13,661 nucleotides of DNA from Haemophilus parahaemolyticus (GTDB lineage: Bacteria > Pseudomonadota > Gammaproteobacteria > Enterobacterales > Pasteurellaceae). This document shows, one piece after another, positions 6,372-13,438 of the stretch. The stretch's first letter is position 1, and each line of letters starts with the position of its first letter. Below the pieces are notes generated by a model, which searched no databases, was not told the origin of the DNA, and saw only the letters and a program-made list of their open reading frames with translations. Made by a program: the position numbers and the translations under genes. Where the stretch lies: contig NZ_JAHAHT010000041.1 of NCBI RefSeq assembly GCF_018373095.1, forward strand, positions 1-13,661, read 5' to 3'.

Positions 6372-6956
6372 TTAGAGTAAAATTTTATCTTCCTGACCAC
6401 GCCATAAGCGTTGAATATTATCGTGATGACGATAAACCAATAAGCAGCAAACTAATGCCACGGGGAAGGTAAATTCAGGCTTATACCACCAAACAAAAAT
6501 AGGCAGAATAAGGGCGGTAATGACAGCGCTTAATGAGGAATAGCGAGAGATAAAAAAAGTAATTAGCCAAGTTGCTAGGGCTAAACCTGAAATTTCTACC
6601 CCAAAAGGAACAAGGGCACCTAATGAAGTGGCAACGCCCTTGCCACCTCGGAAGCGGAAGAAAATAGGGAAAACATGCCCTAAACAAGCTGCTAATGCAA
6701 TAAAGCCAATTTCGCTCGGTTTTAGGCCAAGATGAAAAGCAATAGCAACAGGTAACATTCCTTTTAACACATCAAATAGCAGCACTCCAAGTGCAGAAAG
6801 TCGCCCGCCAATACGCAATACATTCGTTGCACCAGGGTTTTTCGAGCCATTTTCACGCGGGTCAGGTAATCCTGCTAATCGGCAAAAAATAATCGCACTC
6901 GATACTGAACCGAGGAGATAAGTCCCAAAAATCGTTAAATACGCAGTAAATGTCAT
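6372..6956 (-). CDS. plsY: Acyl-phosphate:glycerol-3-phosphate acyltransferase PlsY
   Basis: This 194-residue inner-membrane enzyme transfers an acyl group from acyl-phosphate to glycerol-3-phosphate, giving lysophosphatidic acid, the first step of phospholipid synthesis. The PlsY signatures are present in order: GSVSSAI near the N-terminus, the glycine- and asparagine-rich loop ENGSKNPGATNVLRIGG, LFDVLKG, and HVFPIFFRFRGGKGVATSLG. About five hydrophobic segments and a length near 200 fit the family. The start ATG 6956 is preceded by AGGGA at good distance. It is divergent from folB with an 84-bp gap, the same pairing as E. coli ygiH-folB. Its stop is one base away from the ccmI stop on the opposite strand and no terminator lies between them. 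Confidence 0.95.
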   Translation of the reverse strand: MTFTAYLTIFGTYLLGSVSSAIIFCRLAGLPDPRENGSKNPGATNVLRIGGRLSALGVLLFDVLKGMLPVAIAFHLGLKPSEIGFIALAACLGHVFPIFFRFRGGKGVATSLGALVPFGVEISGLALATWLITFFISRYSSLSAVITALILPIFVWWYKPEFTFPVALVCCLLVYRHHDNIQRLWRGQEDKILL

Positions 6957-7040
6957 ATTTTTCCCTGTTTTTATGTTATATTGTCGCTATTTTACCGCAT
7001 TATCTACATAATAAAAGTAGAATAAAATAAGGAAAATCTA
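6957..7040. promoter_or_regulatory. Divergent plsY/folB promoter region
   Basis: The 84-bp gap must hold promoters for both genes. Toward folB, TTGTCG (6981-6986) and TACATA (7005-7010) are spaced by 18 bases, each matching consensus at about four positions. Toward plsY, TATAAC is visible on the minus strand around 6975-6980 without a clear -35. The assignments are tentative; no operator was recognised. Confidence 0.4.
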
Positions 7041-7397
7041 ATGCTTGATAAAGTTTTTATCCATGAACTTACCGCTTTCGCTTCCATTGGGGCTTACGAT
7101 TGGGAGCACACCATCAAACAACGCCTAGTATTTGATATCGAACTCTATTGGGATTTCAGTAAAGCGGTGGAAACAGATAATGTGCAATATTGCTTAAATT
7201 ATGCCGAAGTGTCAGAGTGTATTTTAAATTTCGTAGAAGGTAAACCTTTCAAACTGGTCGAAACAGTCGCTCATCAAGTAGCTATTTTACTGCAAGCAAC
7301 TTACGGCATTCAAAAATTACGTATCAAATTACATAAGCCTAAAGCCGTAGCTCAAGCAAGTAGTGTCGGTGTGATTGTTGAGCGAGGTTTTGAATAA
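7041..7397 (+). CDS. folB: Dihydroneopterin aldolase FolB
   Basis: This 118-residue cytosolic enzyme cleaves 7,8-dihydroneopterin to 6-hydroxymethyl-dihydropterin and glycolaldehyde in folate synthesis; family members also epimerise the substrate. It keeps the family pattern IGAYDWE near the N-terminus, CLNYAEV (Tyr54), LVETVA (Glu74, pterin-binding) and IKLHKPKAV with the catalytic Lys near residue 99. The last part, VGVIVERG, is also typical. Length matches E. coli FolB (about 122). The start ATG has AAGGA about eight bases upstream. It is a single-gene unit, divergent from plsY and convergent with the nitroreductase pseudogene, whose end is only 14 bases away. Confidence 0.95.
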   Translation: MLDKVFIHELTAFASIGAYDWEHTIKQRLVFDIELYWDFSKAVETDNVQYCLNYAEVSECILNFVEGKPFKLVETVAHQVAILLQATYGIQKLRIKLHKPKAVAQASSVGVIVERGFE

Positions 7398-7411
7398 CTT
7401 TTTCGACTCTA

Positions 7412-7867
7412 TTAGCGGATAAAGTGCATGAAATTTATTGGATTTTCTGCATCACGAGCAGAGACAATTTCTTCTCCATCTTTTGGTAAGCCGATCATTA
7501 ACAAACCAATTACTTTATCCGTTTTCGCACAGCCAGCACAAACAATTTGCTCCTGAACTGGTACTTTTACAGATTCATGATCTAATTTTGCCACCATTCC
7601 AATCACCATTGGAGCTTGGATTACCAGTTTATCGGCTTTGGCTATATTTTTTTGTCCATTTCAAATTCAATGTCTGCTGATTTTAAGTATTTGTGAAATT
7701 TCGGAATGCCACTCTTTTCAATTACGACGAAATCGATAAGGTTTCATTCGCCCGTGATTTGGAGCACGTAAAGACGCTTTTAAAATCGCATTAAGTTGTT
7801 CTATGTTTGGAGCAGCATCGTCAAATTGTTTACTTCGGCGATAATGAAGTAGGTTTAAAACGGCTAT
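7412..7867 (-). pseudogene. Decayed YdjA-type nitroreductase family gene
   Basis: Pieced together on the minus strand, the region reads as a YdjA-like FMN nitroreductase (E. coli YdjA is about 183 residues). The N-terminal piece contains NLLHYRRSKQF, then IEQLNAILKASLRAPNHG and MKPYRF. The middle piece contains VVIEKSGIPKFHKYL. The C-terminal piece contains IAKADKLVIQAPMVIGMVAK, QEQIVCAGCA and KTDKVIGLLMIGLPK. Lesions seen: the codon where the start should be is ATA (7865-7867); a one-base gain in the CGTCGT stretch (7724-7730) leads to TGA at 7718-7720; a one-base loss in an A7 run (7647-7653) leads to TAG at 7642-7644; and an internal deletion of roughly 35-40 residues near 7525 removes the glycine-rich FMN-binding part between AGCA and KTDK. 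First and last pieces share a frame. It begins two bases after the trpD stop, so it was probably once the next gene of the trp operon. The substrate of the ancestral enzyme is unknown. Confidence 0.85.
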
Positions 7868-7869
7868 GG

Positions 7870-8874
7870 TTATTGGTAATTCGCTAAGTTTTGTAGGATT
7901 TCAAGCGCCTTTCCACTAGCCAGCACCGCTTTTACTTTTGCTACATTGGCTTTTAAATCAGGCTCGCCAAAGGTTCGCATTAGCATTGCTACATTCACTG
8001 CGACCGCATCAATATGTGCTGCTTCGCCTTTGCCTTGTAATAAAGCTCGGATTTTTTCAGCATTTTCAGCGGGTTCTCCGCCTTTTAAGGCTTCGATTGG
8101 ATGACGTGAAACGCCAAAATCTTCAGGCATCACAGAGTAATAACGGATGTCGCCATTTTCAATTTCTGCCACTTGCGTTTTGCCGTGAATGGCTACTTCA
8201 TCTAAGCCTGCACCGTGAACAACGATAGTATGTTCGTGGTTTAAGGCTTTTGCCGTTTCCGCATAGATTTTTAAAATTTCTGGCGAATAAACACCTAAAA
8301 GCTGGCGTTTGGCGTGAGCAGGATTGACGAGAGGTCCTAAAATGTTAAACAGCGTACGGGTTTTTAATGCTTGGCGGACGGGGATGGCGTATTTGAAACC
8401 TGAGTGATAAAGTGGGGCGAATAAAAAGCAGATGCCAATTTCATCTAACGCTTTGCGTGCAGTTTCTGCTGGAACTTGGATATTGATGCCAAGTTGAGAG
8501 AGTACATCGCTTGCCCCTGTCTTGCTGGAAACACTACGGCTACCGTGTTTTGCCACTTTGTAGCCCATTGTGGCGGCAACGATAGCACTTGCTGTTGAAA
8601 TATTGATGGTGTTATGCCCATCGCCTCCTGTGCCTACAATATCTGCAAAAGCGTAATCTGGTGTTGGGAAAGGAGCTGCATTTTCGAGTGCAGCGGTCAC
8701 TGCGCCTGAAATTTCGTCAATCGTTTCGCCTCGCATTTTTAACGCAATTAACGCCCCTGCTAGTTGCTCATTTGACACTTTGCCTTGCATTACTTGAGTG
8801 AAGAAGAAGGCGGATTCAGCTTTATCAAGCGGTTGATTATTAAATAATTTTTCCAAAAGTTGTTCTGTTTGCAT
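7870..8874 (-). CDS. trpD: Anthranilate phosphoribosyltransferase TrpD
   Basis: This 334-residue enzyme joins anthranilate and PRPP to form phosphoribosyl-anthranilate, the second step of tryptophan synthesis. The PRPP-binding GTGGDG (81-86), NISTASA, and KHGSRSVSSKTGASD (109-123) are all present; the family usually has KHGNR, so Ser here replaces Asn. Length equals that of stand-alone TrpD proteins, so it is not fused to TrpG as in E. coli. ATG 8874 has AAGGAAC upstream. It is the third gene of trpE-trpG-trpD, but 239 bp separate it from trpG because a 158-bp inverted-repeat element is inserted there. Expression may therefore depend on readthrough of that hairpin. Downstream lies a nitroreductase pseudogene instead of trpC. 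Confidence 0.95.
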   Translation of the reverse strand: MQTEQLLEKLFNNQPLDKAESAFFFTQVMQGKVSNEQLAGALIALKMRGETIDEISGAVTAALENAAPFPTPDYAFADIVGTGGDGHNTINISTASAIVAATMGYKVAKHGSRSVSSKTGASDVLSQLGINIQVPAETARKALDEIGICFLFAPLYHSGFKYAIPVRQALKTRTLFNILGPLVNPAHAKRQLLGVYSPEILKIYAETAKALNHEHTIVVHGAGLDEVAIHGKTQVAEIENGDIRYYSVMPEDFGVSRHPIEALKGGEPAENAEKIRALLQGKGEAAHIDAVAVNVAMLMRTFGEPDLKANVAKVKAVLASGKALEILQNLANYQ

Positions 8875-8927
8875 AGTGTGTTCCTTATTCTTTCTAAACT
8901 AATAAATACTTTCTCCGGTAATTAAGA

Positions 8928-9085
8928 CTGCCAAATCTCCCCTCCCCCTCTTTGCTAAAGAGGGGGGATCTCTGGAAATTTCTATATTATTTGTTTATAT
9001 AAATAAATATATTATGAGTCAATTATTCTATTTTCACTAAAGAATTTCCCCTCTTTAGCAAAGAGGGGTAGGGGAGATTTGGCAG
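8928..9085. mobile_element. MITE-like 158-bp element with 38-bp terminal inverted repeats
   Basis: The ends 8928-8965 and 9048-9085 are inverted repeats matching at 37 of 38 positions, both beginning CTGCCAAATCTCCCCT at the outer edge. The inner 21 bp of each end is itself a perfect hairpin, CCCCTCTTT / AAAGAGGGG with a 3-base spacer, and the same hairpin occurs alone at 4615-4635. The 82-bp interior is very AT-rich and has no coding capacity. No transposase is present and I see no convincing target-site duplication. It lies between trpG and trpD in a shared operon, where the transcript could fold into one long stem or two short ones. Confidence 0.8.
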
Positions 9086-9113
9086 AATAAAAAACGGAGA
9101 AATTAATCCATAA

Positions 9114-9692
9114 TTATCTCAACAACCACTCCACCGATTGCTTCAATAATTTAGTCCCTTCTACGGTCAAAATTGACTCAGGGTGAAACTGGAAGCCACA
9201 AATTGGCAAAGTTTTGTGACGAATTGCCATTACAATCGTGCCGTAACGAGCATTGATTTCCAGTTCTTCAGGCAAATCATCGCCCATTAAAGAATGGTAA
9301 CGAGCCACAGGCATTGGGTTGTTGATACCTGCGAACATAGCTTGGTTATCGTGCTCAATTTTTGACACTTTACCGTGTAATACCGTGCCTGTATGTACTA
9401 CTTTTCCACCTAATGCTTCAATAATAGCTTGATGCCCTAAACAAATGCCAATCATCGGTACTTTGCCTTTAAGTTGCTGAATAATCGGCAGCAAGTTACC
9501 CGCCTCAGCAGGGTTGCCAGGCCCAGGTGAGAGGGCGACTAATGCGTTTTCGGTGGTTAAAGCTTTTTGAATAAAATCTTCCAATGGATAATCGTTGCGG
9601 AAGATCGTAACTTGGTGTCCTAGCTCGCGAAATTGATCCACTAAATTGTAGGTAAATGAGTCGAAATTATCGACAAAAAGAATATGTGCCAT
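9114..9692 (-). CDS. trpG: Anthranilate synthase component II, glutamine amidotransferase TrpG
   Basis: This 192-residue class I glutamine amidotransferase releases ammonia from glutamine for TrpE. The catalytic nucleophile Cys84 lies in GICLGHQ, and the His170/Glu172 pair lies in FHPES; the oxyanion loop SPGPGNP is at 55-61. Length is that of a free-standing domain, not fused to TrpD. ATG 9692 is preceded by the strong GAGGAAGG, and only 18 bases separate it from the trpE stop, so the two are co-transcribed. Some bacteria use one such subunit for both anthranilate and p-aminobenzoate synthesis (PabA); the location after trpE argues for TrpG, though a dual role is possible. Confidence 0.93.
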   Translation of the reverse strand: MAHILFVDNFDSFTYNLVDQFRELGHQVTIFRNDYPLEDFIQKALTTENALVALSPGPGNPAEAGNLLPIIQQLKGKVPMIGICLGHQAIIEALGGKVVHTGTVLHGKVSKIEHDNQAMFAGINNPMPVARYHSLMGDDLPEELEINARYGTIVMAIRHKTLPICGFQFHPESILTVEGTKLLKQSVEWLLR

Positions 9693-9710
9693 AGTGCCTT
9701 CCTCTTATCC

Positions 9711-11267
9711 TTAATACTGCTGCCCTTGATTCACCTGCCCAATCGCTTTTAATACCGCACGGGCTTTGTGTCGGGTTTCGTCCGCTTCTAATTGTGGATC
9801 AGAATCCAACACTTCGCCACAGCCTGCTTGCACATAAGCTACTCCATTTTGCACAAAAGCAGAACGAATGACGATACAGGTATCTAAATTGCCTTCGGAG
9901 GTTAAATAACCGACCGCACCGCCGTAGCTATGGCGTTTTTGCTGTTCGAATTGGTAAATCAACTGCATTGCCTTGATTTTTGGTGCACCTGTGAGCGTGC
10001 CCATATTCATACAAGCTTGGTAAGCGTGTAATGCGTCTAAATCGGTACGAAGTTTACCCACCACGCGAGAAACAAGATGCATAATTTGCGAATAGCGGTC
10101 AATTTGCATCAATTCCACTACTTTACGCGTGCCTGACTGACTTACGCGAGCCACATCATTTCGGGCTAAATCGACCAACATTAAATGTTCAGCAAGCTCT
10201 TTTTTATCTAAACGCAATTCCAATTCAAGGCGAGAATCAAGTTCTAAATCAATGTTACCGTACTCATCAAAACCACGCGGGCGAGAGCCTGCAATAGGGT
10301 AAATTTCTAGCTGACGATCGTGTTCAGAATATTTCAATGCACTTTCAGGCGAAGCACCAAAGAGCGTGAAATTTTCTCCTTGCATAAAGAACATATACGG
10401 GCTTGGATTGTTCATTTTAAGTTGGCGGTAACTTGCCAATGTATTCGGACAAGGTAAGCTGAAACGGCGAGAAGGTACAATCTGGAATACATCGCCCACG
10501 TGAATATGATGTTTCAGTTTGCGAATAATCTCTTTGAATGGCTCATCTTCTAAATTCGCGACTGCTTCAGCATTTGCGGTTTGAATTGGTAAGCTGAAAT
10601 TAGTTGGTGCATTGGCAAGTTCTTCTGCAAATTCGACCGCTTGTTGGCTTAATGTTGTTTGCTCCGCTGGATTGAAACAGAAAGTATTAAGCGTTGCGGT
10701 TTGAGCTTGGTGATCGATAAAGACCAATTGCTCGGCTAAATAGAAGCTGTAGTCTGGACAACTTAAGCCATCATCTTGCAATGTAATGTTATCCATTGGG
10801 ATAAAATTCGCAACTAAATCGTAGCTAAACAATCCGCCTAAATAAACGGGTGAGCTTGTTGCTTTAAACAGTTGGTTTACAACACGCAAGCCATCAAACA
10901 CCGTGCTAGTTTTGAGTTTGCTATCTTCATCTAATTGAGTAGGAATAGTGGGGAACTCAGCAACCAAGCGGTGTGATTCTGCATAAAATTCGCAAGAAGG
11001 TGCAGGATTTAAATTCGCTAAAGCAACTTGAATATGTGGAATGACTGCTTTGCCGTTTTTAGTTAAAGGCTCAAAAGTGACTTGCTGTGCATCGCAAAAA
11101 ATATGCAATGCAGATTGGGCGAAGAGTAAGCTTTTGAGGCTATTTTTGCTTTGGATTTCAGCGGAGTCTAATAATAAGGTATGAGGCTGGTTGCCACAAA
11201 GAGCGTGATACATCGCAGTGGTATCAGCAAAATAAGGCAACGCGGTTTGTTGAATTTGCACGTTCAT
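9711..11267 (-). CDS. trpE: Anthranilate synthase component I TrpE
   Basis: This 518-residue enzyme makes anthranilate from chorismate with ammonia supplied by TrpG, the committed step of tryptophan synthesis. The N-terminal half holds the tryptophan feedback site LLLDSAEIQSKNSLKSLL (31-48) with Ser40 as in E. coli, so feedback inhibition is expected. The C-terminal chorismate-binding domain shows GDVFQIVPSRRF, FGASPESALKY, IYPIAGSRPRG, the acidic HLMLVDLARND, GTLTGAPKIKAM and YVQAGCGEVLDSDP. ATG 11267 has AGGAAG upstream. The promoter has a near-consensus -35/-10 pair overlapped by a TrpR operator. The leader is only about 20 bases, leaving no room for a trpL peptide or attenuator. Confidence 0.96.
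   Translation of the reverse strand: MNVQIQQTALPYFADTTAMYHALCGNQPHTLLLDSAEIQSKNSLKSLLFAQSALHIFCDAQQVTFEPLTKNGKAVIPHIQVALANLNPAPSCEFYAESHRLVAEFPTIPTQLDEDSKLKTSTVFDGLRVVNQLFKATSSPVYLGGLFSYDLVANFIPMDNITLQDDGLSCPDYSFYLAEQLVFIDHQAQTATLNTFCFNPAEQTTLSQQAVEFAEELANAPTNFSLPIQTANAEAVANLEDEPFKEIIRKLKHHIHVGDVFQIVPSRRFSLPCPNTLASYRQLKMNNPSPYMFFMQGENFTLFGASPESALKYSEHDRQLEIYPIAGSRPRGFDEYGNIDLELDSRLELELRLDKKELAEHLMLVDLARNDVARVSQSGTRKVVELMQIDRYSQIMHLVSRVVGKLRTDLDALHAYQACMNMGTLTGAPKIKAMQLIYQFEQQKRHSYGGAVGYLTSEGNLDTCIVIRSAFVQNGVAYVQAGCGEVLDSDPQLEADETRHKARAVLKAIGQVNQGQQY
10635..10644 (-). repeat. DNA uptake signal sequence, Apl type
   Basis: Perfect ACAAGCGGTC on the minus strand, inside trpE. Followed outward by AATTTGC-type sequence as in the extended signal. 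Confidence 0.78.
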
Positions 11268-11291
11268 TTTTATCTTCCTGTGTTTATTTTT

Positions 11292-11309
11292 GTACTATTA
11301 AACTAGTAC
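11292..11309. promoter_or_regulatory. TrpR operator (tryptophan repressor binding site)
   Basis: GTACTATTAAACTAGTAC is a near-perfect palindrome with one mismatched pair and extends by two more paired bases on each side (11290-11311). It contains the ACTAGTAC half-site of E. coli trp operators. It overlaps the trpE -10 box, the position where bound repressor blocks polymerase. No trpR gene is in the window. Confidence 0.85.
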
Positions 11310-11325
11310 AAGAGCGATTTGTCAA
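11297..11325 (-). promoter_or_regulatory. Sigma70-type promoter of the trpEGD operon
   Basis: On the minus strand, a consensus -35 TTGACA (11320-11325) and a -10 TTTAAT (11297-11302, five of six) are spaced by exactly 17 bases. The predicted start lies near 11290, about 22 bases before trpE. The TrpR-like palindrome covers the -10 box. No terminator separates it from the phoL stop upstream, so some readthrough from fadR-phoL is possible. Confidence 0.82.
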
Positions 11326-11403
11326 GCGTGCAAGTAAAATATTATCCGTATAATGGGTTTTGGGGCTTAGTAATAAGAATAAGATAAGAAATTGAGCTAG
11401 TAG

Positions 11404-12498
11404 TTATAATCTTTCAGACTGCTCCCAAATTTTCTGTTGTTCCGCTTCTAATTTTGCTAATTCTCTCTGGGCTTTACGCTCTTCTTTTAATGCCTGTTGG
11501 CGAATTTCATCTTCCGCTTCCCAAATATCATAGGCTTGAACAATTTTAGCGACCACAGGATGACGAACAATGTCTTTACTGTCGAAGAAGTTGAAACTTA
11601 ATTCTGGCACATCGTTTAGTACTTCCATAGCGTGTTTTAAGCCAGATTTTTGGTTACGGGGAAGATCAACTTGCGTAACATCACCTGTAATGACCGCTTT
11701 AGAATTAAAACCGATTCGGGTTAAAAACATCTTCATTTGCTCGGTTGTCGTGTTTTGACTTTCATCTAAAATGATGAAGGCATCGTTTAGTGTACGACCA
11801 CGCATATAAGCAAGCGGTGCAATTTCAATTACACTTCGTTCCATCAATTTTTGGGCACGTTCAAAGCCGAGCATTTCAAATAGGGCATCATAAAGCGGGC
11901 GTAAATAAGGCTCAATTTTTTGCCCTAAATCCCCTGGTAAAAAGCCTAATTTTTCGCCTGCTTCAACCGCTGGACGGGTAAGCAAAATACGGCGAATTTC
12001 TTGGCGTTCCAGTGATTCTACCGCTGCAGCTACCGCTAAGAAGGTTTTACCCGTTCCTGCTGGACCAATCCCGAAGCTGATGTCATGGGTAAGAATGTTA
12101 CGAAGGTAGGCTTGTTGATGCTCACCTCGCGGTTTAATTACGCCGCGTTTGGTTTTGATTGAAATTTCACCGTGGTTAGATGATTGCCAATGATTTTGTA
12201 GCAACAGTCGGCTTTCTTGGATGGCAAGATGCACATCTTCTAAATTTAGCTCTTTAGTCTTACCTTTAATTGGGGCTGTTTCGACATAAAGTTGTTGAAT
12301 GAGCTTGGCTGCTTGTGGCAAAAGTGTGGTGGAATGGTGTGTTTTTTCCGCTGCCATAATAGTAAACACAAAACCTTGACGAGCAATGCTGAGATTAAAA
12401 CTCTTTTCAATCAAAGCTAAATGCTCATCAAACGCCCCACAAAGCGATTGTAAACGGGCGTTATCAGCAGGAGAAAGGGTAAAGATAATTTCGTTCAA
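11404..12498 (-). CDS. phoL: PhoH-family ATPase PhoL (YbeZ)
   Basis: This 364-residue cytosolic PhoH-type P-loop ATPase matches E. coli YbeZ nearly throughout. Walker A is GPAGTGKT (145-152) and Walker B is FIILDESQN (241-249). Other conserved stretches are ILLTRPAVEAGEKLGFLPGD, LAYMRGRTLNDA and MFLTRIGFNSKAVITGDVTQ. The N-terminal KH-like region and a charged C-terminal coiled tail (about 330-364) frame the ATPase core. YbeZ is linked to ribosome and rRNA maturation with the endonuclease YbeY; helicase activity has been proposed for the family. Here ybeY does not follow; trpE does. The start appears to be TTG (12496-12498), with AAGGAAC just upstream and good alignment of the N-terminus to YbeZ. 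Spacing of 23 bases from fadR suggests co-transcription. Confidence 0.93.
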   Translation of the reverse strand: MNEIIFTLSPADNARLQSLCGAFDEHLALIEKSFNLSIARQGFVFTIMAAEKTHHSTTLLPQAAKLIQQLYVETAPIKGKTKELNLEDVHLAIQESRLLLQNHWQSSNHGEISIKTKRGVIKPRGEHQQAYLRNILTHDISFGIGPAGTGKTFLAVAAAVESLERQEIRRILLTRPAVEAGEKLGFLPGDLGQKIEPYLRPLYDALFEMLGFERAQKLMERSVIEIAPLAYMRGRTLNDAFIILDESQNTTTEQMKMFLTRIGFNSKAVITGDVTQVDLPRNQKSGLKHAMEVLNDVPELSFNFFDSKDIVRHPVVAKIVQAYDIWEAEDEIRQQALKEERKAQRELAKLEAEQQKIWEQSERL

Positions 12499-12521
12499 AA
12501 TCGTTCCTTTTTAGCTTGATT

Positions 12522-13256
12522 TTAGCTAGTAACTTGTTTTCCAAAATCTTCGGGCAAGTCTTGCAAAATTTTAGCCCAATAAATACCGCTTTGTTGGCGA
12601 TTTTTGGCGATACATTGTTGTACGGCTTCATCATCACTTTGTTCGCAAAGTACTTTTAGCGTTTTATAAAATTCAAATGTACCAAGGCGAGCCACCTCTT
12701 CGCGGAAAAATAGGCTTGCAACTTGAATATACATCTCTTTAAAGCTGTTTAAAATTAAGCCATAAACTGGTTTGTTCGCAATAAATGTAAATTGACGGAA
12801 GAGATTGTAATCAAAAGTTGCATAGGCGAGAGCGTTGTTCTCTAAATTGTCTAATTCAGAGAATAAATTTGCAGAGGCTTTTGCATCAATTTTTACCGCT
12901 TCACGCACGTAATATTCGACCATTCGGGTACGTAATGAAACTACATTTGAGATAATCACGGGCAGATACGAGCGGTCTAATTTGATGACCGTTTTGATAA
13001 TGTTAGGCCCCCCGGTTTCCCAAATATTATTAACACGCGTTGCTTTGCCGTGTTGAATTTGTAACCAACCATCACGGGCTAAGCGTTGCAATACTTCGCG
13101 TAAAGTAGTGCGAGTAACACCAATATGTTCGGCAAGTTCACGCTCAGCAGGCAAGTCAGAACCTGCGGGGAAATAATTATTCCAAATGCTTTTTACAATA
13201 TATTCTTCTGCTAAAGCCGCTGGGCTTTGTGCAGTTAAAAGAGTTGAGTTATCCAA
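12522..13256 (-). CDS. fadR: Fatty-acid-responsive transcription regulator FadR
   Basis: This 244-residue GntR-family regulator closely follows E. coli FadR. The N-terminal winged helix contains PAERELAEHIGVTRTTLREV and LQRLARDGWLQIQHGK. The DNA-contacting residues known from E. coli (R35, R45, R49, H65) are kept here as R39, R49, R53 and H69. The C-terminal all-helical acyl-CoA-binding domain is recognisable from DYNLFRQFTF, PVYGLILNSFKEMY and ESG-like QQSGIYWAKI. In E. coli FadR represses fatty acid degradation and activates fabA/fabB. The 40-residue insertion of Vibrio FadR is absent. The apparent start is TTG 13256, with GGGGG four bases upstream; the first few residues differ from E. coli, so the start is less certain. 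It is divergent from nhaB, as in E. coli, and followed by phoL. Confidence 0.95.
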   Translation of the reverse strand: MDNSTLLTAQSPAALAEEYIVKSIWNNYFPAGSDLPAERELAEHIGVTRTTLREVLQRLARDGWLQIQHGKATRVNNIWETGGPNIIKTVIKLDRSYLPVIISNVVSLRTRMVEYYVREAVKIDAKASANLFSELDNLENNALAYATFDYNLFRQFTFIANKPVYGLILNSFKEMYIQVASLFFREEVARLGTFEFYKTLKVLCEQSDDEAVQQCIAKNRQQSGIYWAKILQDLPEDFGKQVTS

Positions 13257-13438
13257 AATGCCCCCAATGGCAAAATAAAATAAAATTTATCGTTTTTTTA
13301 ATTATTATCAAATTTTCTAAAAAAAATCGCATAAATAAGCAACGATATTGAATTGTATTGTCGCTTAATTTCTATTATATTGCAAACTTACATTAACCTT
13401 TTATTTTTTATCTTTTTTCATCGTACAGGGAGTTCCTT
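13257..13438. promoter_or_regulatory. Divergent fadR/nhaB control region
   Basis: A 182-bp, very AT-rich gap holds promoters for both directions. Toward nhaB the best -10 is TATATT (13376-13381), with only a poor -35 (TTGTAT, 13353-13358, 17-base spacing). An FNR-like palindrome TTAATTATTATCAA (13298-13311) matches nine of ten conserved bases of TTGAT-N4-ATCAA, but the AT-rich context weakens it. No FadR operator was recognised. Confidence 0.4.

Noticed and set aside
7412..7609. 65-codon minus-strand ORF as a functional small gene
   Set aside because: It is only the C-terminal remnant of the nitroreductase; homology continues upstream of its ATG in the same frame and the FMN-binding part is deleted.
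7438..7680. Plus-strand 80-codon ORF over the nitroreductase pseudogene
   Set aside because: The opposite strand carries clear similarity to YdjA-type nitroreductases; this ORF has no recognisable features.
11268..11403. trp leader peptide and attenuator
   Set aside because: No ORF with tandem Trp codons and no terminator hairpin were found, and the predicted leader is too short.
13298..13311. FNR site between fadR and nhaB as a firm call
   Set aside because: TTAATTATTATCAA is close to consensus, but the whole gap is AT-rich and chance matches are likely; kept only as a remark.
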